Origin: Rhodobacteraceae bacterium EhC02 | Lineage (GTDB): Bacteria; Pseudomonadota; Alphaproteobacteria; Rhodobacterales; Rhodobacteraceae | Length of the DNA: 62,214 nucleotides | NCBI GenBank assembly: GCA_001650895.1 | Contig: LXYH01000058.1 | Location: forward strand, 1-62,214 | Direction of reading: 5' to 3' | Shown here: in pieces, positions 32,678 through 44,829 of the stretch | How positions within the stretch are numbered: the first letter of the stretch is position 1 | Layout of the letters: every line of letters starts with the position of its first letter | The notes under the pieces: model-generated | The model's database searches: none | Told to the model about the DNA's origin: nothing | The model's input: only the letters and a program-made list of their open reading frames with translations | Position numbers and translations under genes: made by a program

Positions 32678-33408
32678 GACATGCCTCCCCATCAGGGTCG
32701 ATGCCTTTTCCCGCAAAACCGCTTGCGCTGGCAGATCTGGCACCAATGGCCAACGGGCAGGATCGGCTTGTCTATCATCACCCGGACTATCCCGATCTTC
32801 TGTTCAAGGCGCCGAAATCGCTGCATGCGGCACTTGGCCAAACCGAGGGCACGGCGATCCGGCTTGTTCTGTCTGATCTTGGCAACTTCCGGCGGCTGAT
32901 GCTGAAACTGTCCCCGCAGACCCTGTGGCACCCGTTCTTCAAGGAAAGCGATTGCTATCTGCGCGCGCGCCTGAGCGGCATCGCCACGCAGGATCTGCCG
33001 ATCCCCAACCTCTACGGATTTTGCGATTCAGACATCGGCCCGGTTTTGGCCGTCGAACGGATTGCCCTGCCCGGCCAGATCCTGGGCCGGACGCTGAAAT
33101 CCATGGCCGCCGCAGGGCCTTTGGAGCCTGCGACGATTGCCTTGCTGGACCAGTTCGCGGCGCGCATGTTCCACCATGGGCTGGTGGCGGGCGACATGAC
33201 GGCGGCGAATATCGCGCTTGGTCAACGTGGCGGCGCGGATCAGTTCGTACTGATCGACGGTTTCGGCGACATCCACGCGATCCCGTTCCGCTCTGCCTCG
33301 GCCAGGCTGAACCGCATCGCGATGATCCGCAGCTTTCACAAGATGGCGGGCCGTATCGGGCTGGGTTTCGACGCGGCGCGGCTGCGCTTCAGCGCCTCGT
33401 CTCGCTGA
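32674..33408 (+). CDS. YrbL-like kinase-fold protein
   Basis: The 244-residue protein fits the PhoP-regulated YrbL family: LADLAPMANGQDRLVYHHPDYPDLLFKAPK at the N terminus, then LYGFCDSDIGPVLAVERI, and a degenerate kinase loop in GLVAGDMTAANIALG with VLIDGFGD in place of DFG. The biochemical role of YrbL is not firmly known; the kinase fold is clear. It is translationally coupled to kdkA by ATGA, so the two likely act on related envelope substrates. Its end overlaps the convergent phosphatase gene by 20 bp. Confidence 0.8.
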   Translation: MRHASPSGSMPFPAKPLALADLAPMANGQDRLVYHHPDYPDLLFKAPKSLHAALGQTEGTAIRLVLSDLGNFRRLMLKLSPQTLWHPFFKESDCYLRARLSGIATQDLPIPNLYGFCDSDIGPVLAVERIALPGQILGRTLKSMAAAGPLEPATIALLDQFAARMFHHGLVAGDMTAANIALGQRGGADQFVLIDGFGDIHAIPFRSASARLNRIAMIRSFHKMAGRIGLGFDAARLRFSASSR

Positions 33409-34033
33409 TCCGGTCCCACAGCGTCAGCCGGGCGAATTCCGCCGTGATCGCGACCGGATCATAGCGTGTGGCGATCCAGTCCTCGAAACCGATGCCGCTG
33501 GCCGTGTGATCGGCCTCGAAGGCCGCGACCATCCGGTCCAGCACGCCCGTCGACGACCAGCTCCAATGCCCGAAACGCCGCGACAGCATGGCGGCGGCCT
33601 CAGCCGCCGGGCGGCCCTCGATCGCCAGCAGATAGATGGCGCTGGCCAGCCCCGTGCGATCGGCGCCTGCACGGCAATGCAGCAGGAACGGTTTTTCGAT
33701 GCGCCGCAACAGCGCGATCAGGGCCAGCACCCGGTCGGGCGTTGGCAGGCGATGCGCGCTCATGTTGAAGCTGTGAAACCGCAGCCCCAGCGCGGCGCAG
33801 GCGTGGCGCTCTGCCCGGTACGGCGCGCCCCCGTCGCTGCCGCGCAGATAAAGAACCGAGACAAGGCCCTGCGCCTTCATGCGCGCCAGCCGGCGACGGT
33901 CAGGCTGGTTCGACCGGAACACGCCGGGCGCCACGGTGGCGGCATTCGCCCAGATCAGGCGTATCACGCCCTGGTCTATCCAGAAATTGTGCAGCCGGTC
34001 ACTCAGGCGGCTCAGGCGGTCCTGCTCAGGCAT
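33389..34033 (-). CDS. Dual-specificity/tyrosine phosphatase-like protein
   Basis: The 214-residue protein has the cysteine phosphatase P-loop HCRAGADRTG with nucleophile C120 and R126, and an upstream YLRGSD segment. It resembles the DSP-like phosphatases found with envelope lipid enzymes. The substrate may be a phospholipid, sugar phosphate or protein. Its start overlaps the end of the acyltransferase gene by eight bases, so the two are coupled; 20 bp of its 3' end overlaps yrbL. The position between a Kdo kinase set and an acyltransferase suggests a role in lipid A or core metabolism. Confidence 0.84.
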   Translation of the reverse strand: MPEQDRLSRLSDRLHNFWIDQGVIRLIWANAATVAPGVFRSNQPDRRRLARMKAQGLVSVLYLRGSDGGAPYRAERHACAALGLRFHSFNMSAHRLPTPDRVLALIALLRRIEKPFLLHCRAGADRTGLASAIYLLAIEGRPAAEAAAMLSRRFGHWSWSSTGVLDRMVAAFEADHTASGIGFEDWIATRYDPVAITAEFARLTLWDRISETRR

Positions 34034-34934
34034 CTGGTGCGCCGCCCTTCCAGCGGCGGTGAATCCAGAACCACTGGTCGATATTCTGCTCGATCCGGGC
34101 CTGCAGGCTGTTGTTCAGGGCCTGCGTCATCTCGACAGCGGTCGAATGGGGGATCGGCGCTTCGAACACCGCGTCGAAAGACAGCCCGTCCTTGCGCCGG
34201 ATGCCATAGCAGGGCACCAGCAGCGCATCGTACTTGAGGGCCATCTCGGCGGCGGACAGGGCCGTCATCGCGGTCTGGCCCATGAAATCCAGCGGCTCGC
34301 CCTTGTGCATGTGCTGGTCGATCAGCATGGCCACAGTGCCGCCGCCGCGCAAAAAGCGCACCATCTCGCCGATGCCGCGCCGCCCCCTTTCGAACAGGGG
34401 TGTGCCGATGGTGCTGATGTTGCGCAGGTAATAGCCGTTGAAATACGGGTTGTTCAGCGCCCGGTAGATGCCGCCCACGCGAAACCCATGCGCGATGGTG
34501 CCTGCACGGATCACGTCGTAATTGCCGAAATGCCCCGACACCAGGATGATCGGCCGGTTCTGCGCCTTGGCCTGCAGCATCGCGTCCCAGCCCGGCCCGC
34601 TGACCGGTGCTGCAAGCGCACGCTTGCGCAACCCCTTGGGCGACAGCAGTTCCATCGCCATGCGCCCGATGTTGCGCGATGTGGCCGCTGTCACGGCAGC
34701 GCGCTGCGCCTCGGGCATGGCCGGAAAGATCAGCCGCAAGTTATCCTCGATCCGCCTGCGGTAACCCGCCAGCGGGGCCACGAGGCGCGCAAAGACAAGG
34801 CCCCCCAGCCGGACCCGCAACCCGTAGGGCAGCAGCTTGAGTGCGCCGACGAAGGCCAGAAAGACACCGTATGGCGCAAGATCGGACATCCGGGCCGCAA
34901 GGTCCCGGAACCGTTCCTGATTGTCGCTCGCCAT
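34026..34934 (-). CDS. Lauroyl/lysophospholipid acyltransferase (LpxL/HtrB family)
   Basis: The 302-residue protein has the LpxL family's H-x4-D/E catalytic motif as SGHFGNYD (H135, D140), followed by GIYRALNNPYFN and LIDQHMHKGEPLDFMGQTA. An N-terminal hydrophobic helix (about residues 20-36) should anchor it in the inner membrane. It probably transfers an acyl chain to lipid A or a related lipid. The motif has Asp where the best-known members have Glu. The ATG at 34934 follows AGGAGAG; more than 60 upstream in-frame codons are rejected. It is coupled to the downstream phosphatase. Confidence 0.86.
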   Translation of the reverse strand: MASDNQERFRDLAARMSDLAPYGVFLAFVGALKLLPYGLRVRLGGLVFARLVAPLAGYRRRIEDNLRLIFPAMPEAQRAAVTAATSRNIGRMAMELLSPKGLRKRALAAPVSGPGWDAMLQAKAQNRPIILVSGHFGNYDVIRAGTIAHGFRVGGIYRALNNPYFNGYYLRNISTIGTPLFERGRRGIGEMVRFLRGGGTVAMLIDQHMHKGEPLDFMGQTAMTALSAAEMALKYDALLVPCYGIRRKDGLSFDAVFEAPIPHSTAVEMTQALNNSLQARIEQNIDQWFWIHRRWKGGAPDA

Positions 34935-35090
34935 GGTCTCTCCTGCCCGCGGGATCACCGGAAGCGGCCCCAGCGGACCGCCCTGCCCTGACATACTACC
35001 GGACCGGCAGCGGGGTAAAGCCTCCGTCAGGGGGAACCGGCTTTGCCGCGCAACCAGTGGCGCGGCAGAATTGGGCGGCACCGAAAGGAA

Positions 35091-35120
35091 ATGGCACGCC
35101 AGCCTGCGCTGGCGTGCCAT
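35091..35120 (-). terminator. Terminator of katG
   Basis: ATGGCACGCCAG (35091-35102) pairs perfectly with CTGGCGTGCCAT (35109-35120) around CCTGCG. Read on the minus strand it begins 23 bases after the katG stop and is followed by a short T/C tract (TTTCCTTTC). Confidence 0.75.
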
Positions 35121-35142
35121 CCCCGGTATTGCCGTCGTGCCG

Positions 35143-37806
<2,664 letters not shown>

Positions 37807-39198
37807 ATGGAGATGATGGACACCCTATTGCTGTCGCGGATCCAGTTCGCGGCGAATATCTCGTTCCATATCCTTTTTCCCACGATCACCATCGCCCTTG
37901 GCTGGGTGCTGGTCTTTTTCAAATGGCGCTATGCCCGGACCAATGAACAGGTCTGGATGGACGCCTATTTCTTCTGGGTCAAAGTCTTCGCCCTGTCCTT
38001 TGCCATGGGGGTCGTGTCCGGCATCACCATGTCGTTCCAGTTCGGCACCAACTGGCCCGGCTTCATGGAAAGCGTCGGCAATATCGCGGGGCCCCTGCTG
38101 GCCTATGAGATCATGACCGCCTTCTTCATGGAGGCCGTGTTCCTTGGCATCATGCTGTTCGGCTTCAGCCGCGTGCCGGGTTGGGCACATACCGGGGCGA
38201 CCGTTCTGGTCGCCGTGGGCACAACCATGTCGACCTTCTGGATCCTGGTGCTGAACAGCTGGATGCACACGCCCCAGGGCTTCGAGATGCGTGACGGCGT
38301 GGCCCATGCCACCGACTGGTTCGCGATCATCTTCAACCCCTCGATGCCCTACCGCCTTGTGCATGTGCTGCTGGCCTCGGGCCTGACCGTGGGCTTCCTG
38401 ATCGCGGGCATGTCCGCCCTGCGCTGGGTCATGGGCGAACGCAGCGCGGAAGTGCGCAAATCGCTGCGCCTTGGCGTGATCATGGGCGCCTCGATCATCC
38501 CGCTGCAGATCTATGCCGGTGACATGCACGGGTTGAACACGCTGGAATACCAGCCTGCGAAAGTGGCCGCGATGGAGGGCAACTGGGAAACGCAAGGCAA
38601 TGTGCCCCTGCTGCTGTTCGCACTGCCCGACGAGGAGGCGCGCGAGAACCGGTTCGAGATCGGCATTCCCTCGGGCGCAAGCCTTATCCTGACCCATCGT
38701 CTGGACGGCGAGGTGCCGGGCCTGAACGATTTCGTGGCCGAGGGCGGGACCGTCCTGCACCCGCCCGTCAATGCCGTCTTCTGGTCCTTCCGCGTGATGG
38801 TGGGTACCGGCATGGCGATGCTGGTGCTGTCCTGGGCGGCGCTGTTCCTGATGCGCCGCGGCCGGGGCATCGAAGGGCTGCCGCGCCCGGTGGTCTGGGC
38901 CTTCCTGCCGATGGCCTTCTCGGGCTGGCTGGCGACACTGGCGGGCTGGTACACCACCGAAATCGGGCGTCAGCCCTGGCTGGTGACCGGTGTCCTCAGC
39001 ACCGATGCCGCCGTGGGTGACGTGCCGCCCGCGCTGGTCGCCTCGACGCTGGTGGCCTACCTGGTGATCTACGCAGCGTTGCTGGTCGCCTATGTCAGCG
39101 TGCTGGTCTACCTGGCCCGCCGCAAGGCCAAGGGGGCGTCCGTCCCCGAGGCAGGCCGCCCGATCAGCGGCGCGATCCAGTCCATCCCGGCGGAGTGA
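37807..39198 (+). CDS. cydA: Cytochrome bd-type ubiquinol oxidase subunit I (CydA/CioA)
   Basis: The 463-residue membrane protein has the CydA layout: RIQFAANISFHILFPTITIALGW with heme b595 ligand H21, HTPQGFEMRDG near residue 155, and GWYTTEIGRQPW near the C terminus. The periplasmic Q loop is short, as in the cyanide-insensitive oxidase (CioA) branch rather than the long-loop E. coli type. It oxidises quinol and reduces oxygen to water in the inner membrane without proton pumping. ATGs at 37807, 37813 and 37816 compete; the true start is uncertain by a few codons. It shares an operon with cydB. Confidence 0.94.
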   Translation: MEMMDTLLLSRIQFAANISFHILFPTITIALGWVLVFFKWRYARTNEQVWMDAYFFWVKVFALSFAMGVVSGITMSFQFGTNWPGFMESVGNIAGPLLAYEIMTAFFMEAVFLGIMLFGFSRVPGWAHTGATVLVAVGTTMSTFWILVLNSWMHTPQGFEMRDGVAHATDWFAIIFNPSMPYRLVHVLLASGLTVGFLIAGMSALRWVMGERSAEVRKSLRLGVIMGASIIPLQIYAGDMHGLNTLEYQPAKVAAMEGNWETQGNVPLLLFALPDEEARENRFEIGIPSGASLILTHRLDGEVPGLNDFVAEGGTVLHPPVNAVFWSFRVMVGTGMAMLVLSWAALFLMRRGRGIEGLPRPVVWAFLPMAFSGWLATLAGWYTTEIGRQPWLVTGVLSTDAAVGDVPPALVASTLVAYLVIYAALLVAYVSVLVYLARRKAKGASVPEAGRPISGAIQSIPAE

Positions 39199-39203
39199 CC
39201 ATC

Positions 39204-40217
39204 ATGATGACCCTCCTTGGTGATCCCGCCGTCTGGCTGCCCGTGGTCTTTGCCGCGCTGATGGGCCTGTCGATCCTGATCTACGTGGTGCTGGACGGCT
39301 TCGACCTGGGCGTGGGGATCCTTACCCCCATCGGGACCGAGGCCGAGAAAGACCGCATGGTCGCCTCGATCGGCCCCTTCTGGGATGCGAACGAAACCTG
39401 GCTGGTGATGGCAGTCGGCCTGCTGCTGGTCGCCTTCCCGGCGGCCCATGGCACCATCCTGACGGCGCTTTACCTGCCCGTGGCGATCATGCTGATCGGC
39501 CTGATCCTGCGCGGCACGGCCTTCGAATTCCGCGCCAAGGTGGCGCTTCCCAAGAAAAAGGCGTGGAACATGGCGTTCTTCGCAGGCTCGATCATGACCT
39601 CGATGGCGCAGGGCTACATGCTGGGCCTCTATGTCATGGGTCTGGACAACAGCTGGTCCTCGCAGGCCTTCGCGCTTCTGACAGCCGTATTCCTGACCGT
39701 CGGCTACAGCTTCATCGGCGCCTGCTGGCTGATCCTCAAGGCCGAGGGGGCGTTGCAGCTGAAAGCGGTGAAATGGGCGCGCGGCGGGATATGGGGCGTC
39801 GTGCTGGGTGTAGGCGCGATCTCGCTTGCCACCCCGCTGGTCAGCCCACGCATCTGGGAGCGGTGGTTCTCGATCCCCGAGTTCTTCCTGCTCGCGCCCC
39901 TTCCGCTGATGTCCGCGGCGCTGATCCTGGGTATCTGGGTGGTCCTGCGGCGACTGCCCACGGTCAACGACAGCTTCGCATGGTTGCCCTTTGCCGGGGC
40001 AAGCGCGCTGTTCGTGCTGGCCTTCACGGGCCTTGCCTATTCCTTCTACCCCTATGTGGTGCCGGAAAAACTGACGATCTACGATGCCGCATCGGCCCCG
40101 GAAAGCCTGATGATCATCCTTGTGGGTGCGCTGATCGTGATCCCGGTGATCGCGGGCTATTCGGCGCTGGCCTATTACATCTTCCGCGGCAAGGCCCGCG
40201 ACCTGCGCTACGACTGA
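39204..40217 (+). CDS. cydB: Cytochrome bd-type ubiquinol oxidase subunit II (CydB/CioB)
   Basis: The 337-residue membrane protein has the CydB start with VVLDGFDLGVGIL near residue 30, FPAAHGTILTALYLPVAIML, and LRGTAFEFRAK. It pairs with CydA to hold the heme b595/d site. The frame also reads from a GTG at 39195 that overlaps the cydA stop. I prefer ATG 39204, eight bases after GGAG. I see no cydX-like small gene after it; the next gene converges and overlaps by ten bases. Confidence 0.93.
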   Translation: MMTLLGDPAVWLPVVFAALMGLSILIYVVLDGFDLGVGILTPIGTEAEKDRMVASIGPFWDANETWLVMAVGLLLVAFPAAHGTILTALYLPVAIMLIGLILRGTAFEFRAKVALPKKKAWNMAFFAGSIMTSMAQGYMLGLYVMGLDNSWSSQAFALLTAVFLTVGYSFIGACWLILKAEGALQLKAVKWARGGIWGVVLGVGAISLATPLVSPRIWERWFSIPEFFLLAPLPLMSAALILGIWVVLRRLPTVNDSFAWLPFAGASALFVLAFTGLAYSFYPYVVPEKLTIYDAASAPESLMIILVGALIVIPVIAGYSALAYYIFRGKARDLRYD

Positions 40218-40681
40218 TCCAGCCCCCGCAGCGGCGGCGCATCCCGCGTCTGGGCCGTCACGCTGCGGGCCGTGATCTGCTTGCCAGTCCTCGCATCGAC
40301 CAGAACCGGCGCGATCGGCGCGCCGGTCTCCTTCGAGACCAGCGTGACCGAAGGTTCGCCGGGCGGCGGCACATGCGCATTCGCCCAAGCGATCAGCGAC
40401 ACCAGGACCGGATAAAGCGCTTTGCCGCGCTCTGTCAGCCGGTATTCATGCCGCAGCGGGCGTTCCTGATAAGGCTCGCGGCGCAACACGCCCGCCGCCT
40501 CCAGCTTGCGCAACCTGTCCGCCAGAATATGGCGCGTGATGCCAAGCCGTTCCTGCATCTGTTCGAACCGTCGAATACCCAAAAAGCAATCACGCAGCAC
40601 CAGCATGGTCCAACGGTCGCCCACGACGGACAGACCACGGGCAACCGGACAGGCATCGCTTTCAAGATCGTTCCATTTCAT
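40208..40681 (-). CDS. HxlR-family transcriptional regulator
   Basis: The 157-residue protein has the HxlR winged helix: SDACPVARGLSVVGDRWTMLVLRDCFLGIRRFEQMQERLGITRHILADRLRKLEAAGVLRREPYQ. It has a C-terminal extension of about 50 residues (VTLVSKETGAPIAPVLVDARTGKQI). Cys11 precedes the first helix, as in redox-responsive relatives. ATG 40681 gives the family N terminus. It is divergent from the MATE exporter, which it probably regulates, and converges on cydB. Confidence 0.88.
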   Translation of the reverse strand: MKWNDLESDACPVARGLSVVGDRWTMLVLRDCFLGIRRFEQMQERLGITRHILADRLRKLEAAGVLRREPYQERPLRHEYRLTERGKALYPVLVSLIAWANAHVPPPGEPSVTLVSKETGAPIAPVLVDARTGKQITARSVTAQTRDAPPLRGLDQS

Positions 40682-40839
40682 GCCCGGATCATAGCAATGA
40701 TTGACAGGTTCCAAAAGAGAACTTAGCACAGTTCCAAATCAGAACTCACTCGGTGACGCCCTGTGATGACCCGGTGACGACCCTGTCACGCAGCGCGCAA
40801 AGGGGCAGCCTTGCACAAGATCATGGAACGCGCAGACGG

Positions 40840-42282
40840 ATGGACGCACAGCCCACAGCGGTGGCAAGGCTGATGCGCACCGCCGCCGCGCCCACCTTGC
40901 CCCCCGAGGCCGCAGCCCGCGCGCAAGCCGCCCGGATGCACCTGCTCCTCGAAGCGCCGATCGCCCCGACCCTGGCCAGGCTGGCCGCCCCCAATGTCCT
41001 GGCGATGTTCGTGCAGGCCGCGCAAAGCATCGCCGAGGCTTATTTCGCAAGCCTTCTGGGACTGACGGCCCTTGCCGGGCTGGCGCTGGTCTTTCCGCTG
41101 GTCATGCTGACGCAGATGCTGTCGGCGGGGGCCATCGGCGGCGCGATCTCTGCCGCCATTTCCCGCGCGCTGGGGGCGGCAAACCCCGCACGCGCCGCAG
41201 CGCTGACCCTCACCGCCGGGCTGATCGCCATCGGCCTTGCGCTGGTCATGGCGCTACTGGTCGCCGTCTTCGGCGCGCGGTTCTTCACCCTGCTCGGGGG
41301 CGGGCCCGATACGGTCGCGGCGGCCACGCAATACGCGATGGTGTTCTTTCCCGGCTGCGTGGCAATCTGGCTCTGCAATGCAGCACTCAGCGTGATCCGG
41401 GGCACCGGCAACATGACCCTGCCCGCGACGCTGCTGCTTCTGGTCTCGGCGATCTCGGTCCCTCTGGCGGGTGGTTTCGCGCTGGGATGGGGGACGCTGC
41501 CCGCACTGGGCATGACGGGTCTGGCGCTGGGTCCGGTCGTGGCCTTCGCGGTGGGCGCCTGCATCGCCATCGGCCATATCGCCATGGGCCGGGCAGGTTT
41601 CACCCTTGCAGGCGCGGCACAACGGCTTGACCCCGGCATGTTCCGCGACATCCTGGGCGTCGGCGCGATGGCCTCGATCAACACCGTCCTGACCACCGCC
41701 ACGATCATCATGATGACCGCCCTTGTCAGCCGCTTCGGCGAGGGCGCGCTGGCAGGCTACGGCCTGGGCGCGCGGCTGGAATTCCTGATGATCCCGGTGA
41801 TCTTCGGGATCGGTGCCGCGATGACCGCCATGATCGGGGCCAATATCGGTGCAGGCCGCACCGACCGCGCACTGCGTGTGGCATGGACGGGCGCGGGGGC
41901 GGCAGCGGGCATCGTCGGCAGCATCGGCCTTGGGCTGGCCGTGTTTCCGGACCTCTGGCTGGGCATGTTCCTTGATCCCGCGAATACCGCCGCCCTTGAT
42001 GCCGGACGCAGCTATTTCCGCCTTGTCGCACCGTTCTATGCCTTTTTCGGACTGGGCCTTGCGCTCTATTTCGCGTCGCAGGGGGCGGGCCGGATGCTGT
42101 GGCCGGTGCTCAGCAGCCTTGCCCGCATGGCCGTCGCACTCGGCGGCGCGGTGCTGCTGATGCGCACCACCGATTTGGGGGTGGATGGTGTCTTTCTGGC
42201 CATCGGGATGGCCATGCTGGTCTATGGCATGGTGATCGCGCTGGCCATCTGGCTGGGTGGCTGGACAAGAAAAGAGCCGTGA
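40840..42282 (+). CDS. MATE-family efflux protein
   Basis: The 480-residue membrane protein has the twelve-helix MATE layout in two similar halves, with PIAPTLARLAAPNVLAMFVQAAQSIAEAYFASLLG at the start and RLEFLMIPVIFGIGAAMTAMIGANIGAG at the start of the second half. It should export drugs or metabolites by cation antiport. The frame opens at GTG 40753, but ATG 40840 is closer to the conserved domain; the site before it is weak, so the start is uncertain. It faces the HxlR gene across about 160 bases. Confidence 0.9.
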   Translation: MDAQPTAVARLMRTAAAPTLPPEAAARAQAARMHLLLEAPIAPTLARLAAPNVLAMFVQAAQSIAEAYFASLLGLTALAGLALVFPLVMLTQMLSAGAIGGAISAAISRALGAANPARAAALTLTAGLIAIGLALVMALLVAVFGARFFTLLGGGPDTVAAATQYAMVFFPGCVAIWLCNAALSVIRGTGNMTLPATLLLLVSAISVPLAGGFALGWGTLPALGMTGLALGPVVAFAVGACIAIGHIAMGRAGFTLAGAAQRLDPGMFRDILGVGAMASINTVLTTATIIMMTALVSRFGEGALAGYGLGARLEFLMIPVIFGIGAAMTAMIGANIGAGRTDRALRVAWTGAGAAAGIVGSIGLGLAVFPDLWLGMFLDPANTAALDAGRSYFRLVAPFYAFFGLGLALYFASQGAGRMLWPVLSSLARMAVALGGAVLLMRTTDLGVDGVFLAIGMAMLVYGMVIALAIWLGGWTRKEP

Positions 42283-42413
42283 AGCCAGCCTGCGTTGCGG
42301 ATGTCGCAGGGGCATACCCCACCGCCTGCCCAGTCTCCATGAACGCGGCGGCAGTCAAACGCGGCTGGACCGGACCCAAGCCTCGTGCAGTATCCAGCCA
42401 TCCGAAGGCGGGC

Positions 42414-42431
42414 GGCGCGTTTTGACGCGCC
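42414..42431. terminator. Short hairpin between MATE and dabA
   Basis: GGCGCGT (42414-42420) pairs with ACGCGCC (42425-42431) around TTTG in the convergent gap, 12 bases before the dabA stop codon on the map. There is no clear T-run, so termination is only possible. Confidence 0.4.
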
Positions 42432-42443
42432 ACCCCTGCCCTG

Positions 42444-44825
42444 TCATGCCGCCTGTGACACCCGCTCGCTGACCGACAGGTCAACCCAGGCGCCACCCTC
42501 GTAGCGCAGGACCTCGCCCTTGGCCGCATCGGTCGCCATCAGCGCCAGCCAGCCATTGTCGAACAGGGCCTTCACGCCGGGGCGACTATCCAGAATATCA
42601 AGGATCGCCTGCGCCGGGGCCTCGATCATCACGGTCAGGCGCAGCGGATCATGCTGCAACGCCTCGCCATCATGCACCGACTGCCAGGGCAGACCGGCGC
42701 GCAACATCCCGCCGTTGCCTTCGATCACGCCGATCCCGCCGGTCACGTTATGCAGCAGCTTGTTGCCCGCCCCGTAAGCCTGCGGCGCCACGGACGAGCC
42801 GTAATACTGCAGCGAGATCCAGCTGGCCACCACTACCGGGGCGGTCAGGATCAGCTCCAGCACGCCAAAGCCCGCGTCAGCCTGCCAGACATAATCATGC
42901 AAGAACGCCCGGCCGCCCAGGTCGATCCCGACAGTGTGACGGCGCGGCGCGGCGATGAAGGCCGCACAGCCCGCAAGGCCCCATTCCGGGCGCAGTTCCG
43001 ACCAGTCGCCGCCGCGCAGGGCCAGCGCCTCGGGCGCCTCCGCGCGCGGCAGACGCGCCGCACGCTCGGCCCGCGCCAGCCGCCCGGCCTGGTCCAGCGC
43101 CGCCCGCAGCCGCGCAAGATCGGCGGCATGATCGGGCAGGGCCTGATCCTCATAGAGCGTCACCCGGTCCGACACCGTGTCATGCAGCCCCGCGACAAAG
43201 CGCGTATCGGCCGGGATCTCGATCCCCTTGGAAATCAGCCCCGCGCGCACCGCGCTGTCGTTCAGAAGCCCCGCCAGCAACCGCGCGTTCACATCGCCCG
43301 CATGGCCCCCGCAGGCGCCGCATTGCAGCGCGCTGGCGTGGGGCGCGTTCGTGACGCCCGCGCCATGCCCCGCGATCAGAACCAGCCGCGCAAAATCGCG
43401 GGTCAGCGACATGGCCGACAGGATCGTGACCGCCGCCCCGATCCGCGCCTCGAGCGGCAGATCGGTGGTCGGTGCGGGCCCAGCGGGCGCGGCCTTGGCG
43501 CGCGTGGCGGTATCCTTCAGCAGCTTGGCGACATAGAGCGGGCCCGCCGCCTCGACAAAGGCGAAGGCCGACACGGATGCCATGCGGAACCGCCCCCAAG
43601 CACGGGTGGCCCGAGCCGCGATGCGCGCACCCAGATCGTCATCCACCGCGCCCGAGGACCGGCTTTCGACACCCGGCTGCAGCAGAACCGGCGCGCGTGC
43701 CTCGACCACGTCCGAGGCAAATCCCCGATGCGCCGCCGCCAGGCCGAAGAAGCCCGCGAAACCGATGGTACGGATGCCCGCGTCACTCGCCTCCAGCGCC
43801 CGGCGGAACACTTCTGACCGCACGTCGATGCAGAAGGCCGCCTGGATCGCCGGTGCCTGATCGCTGTCCACTGCCGCCGCATCCACGGCACCAGCGGCCA
43901 GCCGCGTCAGCAGCCTGCGCTCCTCGGACCGCTCAAGCGCGTCCTGCAAGGCGGCGTCGATCAGATCGTCCCGATCCGGTTGCGCGGGCACGGCATAGGT
44001 CGCAAGCGTGTCCGCCCAAGAGGCCTCGATCTGGTCGCGATGCGCCTCGAACAGGATCATGTCCCAGAGCAGGCGGATGGTCAGGCATTCGAACAGCACG
44101 CCGTCCCGCGCGCCATCCCGCTGGGCCAGCCAATCCAGATGCCTTGCGTATTGGCCCCAGCCTTCCAGATCCATCAGCAGACGGTGGAAATAGTCCGGCG
44201 CGCTGTCGGGCGTGACGCCCAGCGCCCGGCAGGCCTCGGCAAAGGCCGCGCGCGGGTCATGCGGCAGAACAGACACCCGCAGGCAGCTGTCCCGCAGACC
44301 GGCAATCCCCGGCACCAGGTCCCGGCTGGCAAAGGCCCGCCAAGAGGCATAGGCCGATCCCTCCAGCGCGGGCCACAGCGCCTGCCCCTGGTCGAAATGC
44401 GCCGCCGCCCATGTGGCGATCCGGTCGCGCGCCAGATCGGCCCAATCACGCCCGGCCGCGCGTGCAGCAAGGTCAGCCGCCGTCGGATAGGCCTGCGGCC
44501 TCGGCGTGTCCTGGGTCGCGGCCTGCGCCAGATCTGCGGGCTTCAGCCCATGGGCGCGCGCCGCCGTCTGCAGCGCGGCCGGATCGATCCGGCCCTGTGC
44601 GATCAGGTCGGCATAATCGGCACGGTCGCGGAAGATGCGCAGCCCGCCCACGCGGCCCAGGATCGCCGCCGTCTGCGCCCGGTCCTGTCCCGCCTGTCCC
44701 AGGAAGGGATTGACGGCCACGGTGGCGGCCAGCGGAAAGGCCGGCGGGATCATTCCGGCCGCGCCTTGGGCCAGGGCGAAAAGTTCAAGCTCGGGTCCGG
44801 TAAAGGTCAGGGAAGGAGCGTTCAC
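42444..44825 (-). CDS. dabA: Inorganic carbon transporter subunit DabA
   Basis: The 793-residue protein belongs to the DabA (formerly DUF2309) family, a zinc-containing carbonic-anhydrase-like partner of the DabB membrane subunit. The beta-carbonic-anhydrase-like zinc ligands are recognisable: C332 and D334 in FCIDVRSE, H487 in IAGHGAG and C502 in LQCGACGG, with the same 15-residue H-to-C spacing known for Halothiobacillus DabA. It converts imported CO2 to bicarbonate on the cytoplasmic face, driven by the cation gradient through DabB. It lies four bases after dabB. Length agrees with the family. Confidence 0.94.
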   Translation of the reverse strand: MNAPSLTFTGPELELFALAQGAAGMIPPAFPLAATVAVNPFLGQAGQDRAQTAAILGRVGGLRIFRDRADYADLIAQGRIDPAALQTAARAHGLKPADLAQAATQDTPRPQAYPTAADLAARAAGRDWADLARDRIATWAAAHFDQGQALWPALEGSAYASWRAFASRDLVPGIAGLRDSCLRVSVLPHDPRAAFAEACRALGVTPDSAPDYFHRLLMDLEGWGQYARHLDWLAQRDGARDGVLFECLTIRLLWDMILFEAHRDQIEASWADTLATYAVPAQPDRDDLIDAALQDALERSEERRLLTRLAAGAVDAAAVDSDQAPAIQAAFCIDVRSEVFRRALEASDAGIRTIGFAGFFGLAAAHRGFASDVVEARAPVLLQPGVESRSSGAVDDDLGARIAARATRAWGRFRMASVSAFAFVEAAGPLYVAKLLKDTATRAKAAPAGPAPTTDLPLEARIGAAVTILSAMSLTRDFARLVLIAGHGAGVTNAPHASALQCGACGGHAGDVNARLLAGLLNDSAVRAGLISKGIEIPADTRFVAGLHDTVSDRVTLYEDQALPDHAADLARLRAALDQAGRLARAERAARLPRAEAPEALALRGGDWSELRPEWGLAGCAAFIAAPRRHTVGIDLGGRAFLHDYVWQADAGFGVLELILTAPVVVASWISLQYYGSSVAPQAYGAGNKLLHNVTGGIGVIEGNGGMLRAGLPWQSVHDGEALQHDPLRLTVMIEAPAQAILDILDSRPGVKALFDNGWLALMATDAAKGEVLRYEGGAWVDLSVSERVSQAA

Positions 44826-44829
44826 AGCA

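Noticed and set aside
39108-40388. Minus-strand open frame opposite cydB
   Set aside because: It is antisense to a membrane protein with clear CydB motifs, and its translation is hydrophilic low-complexity.
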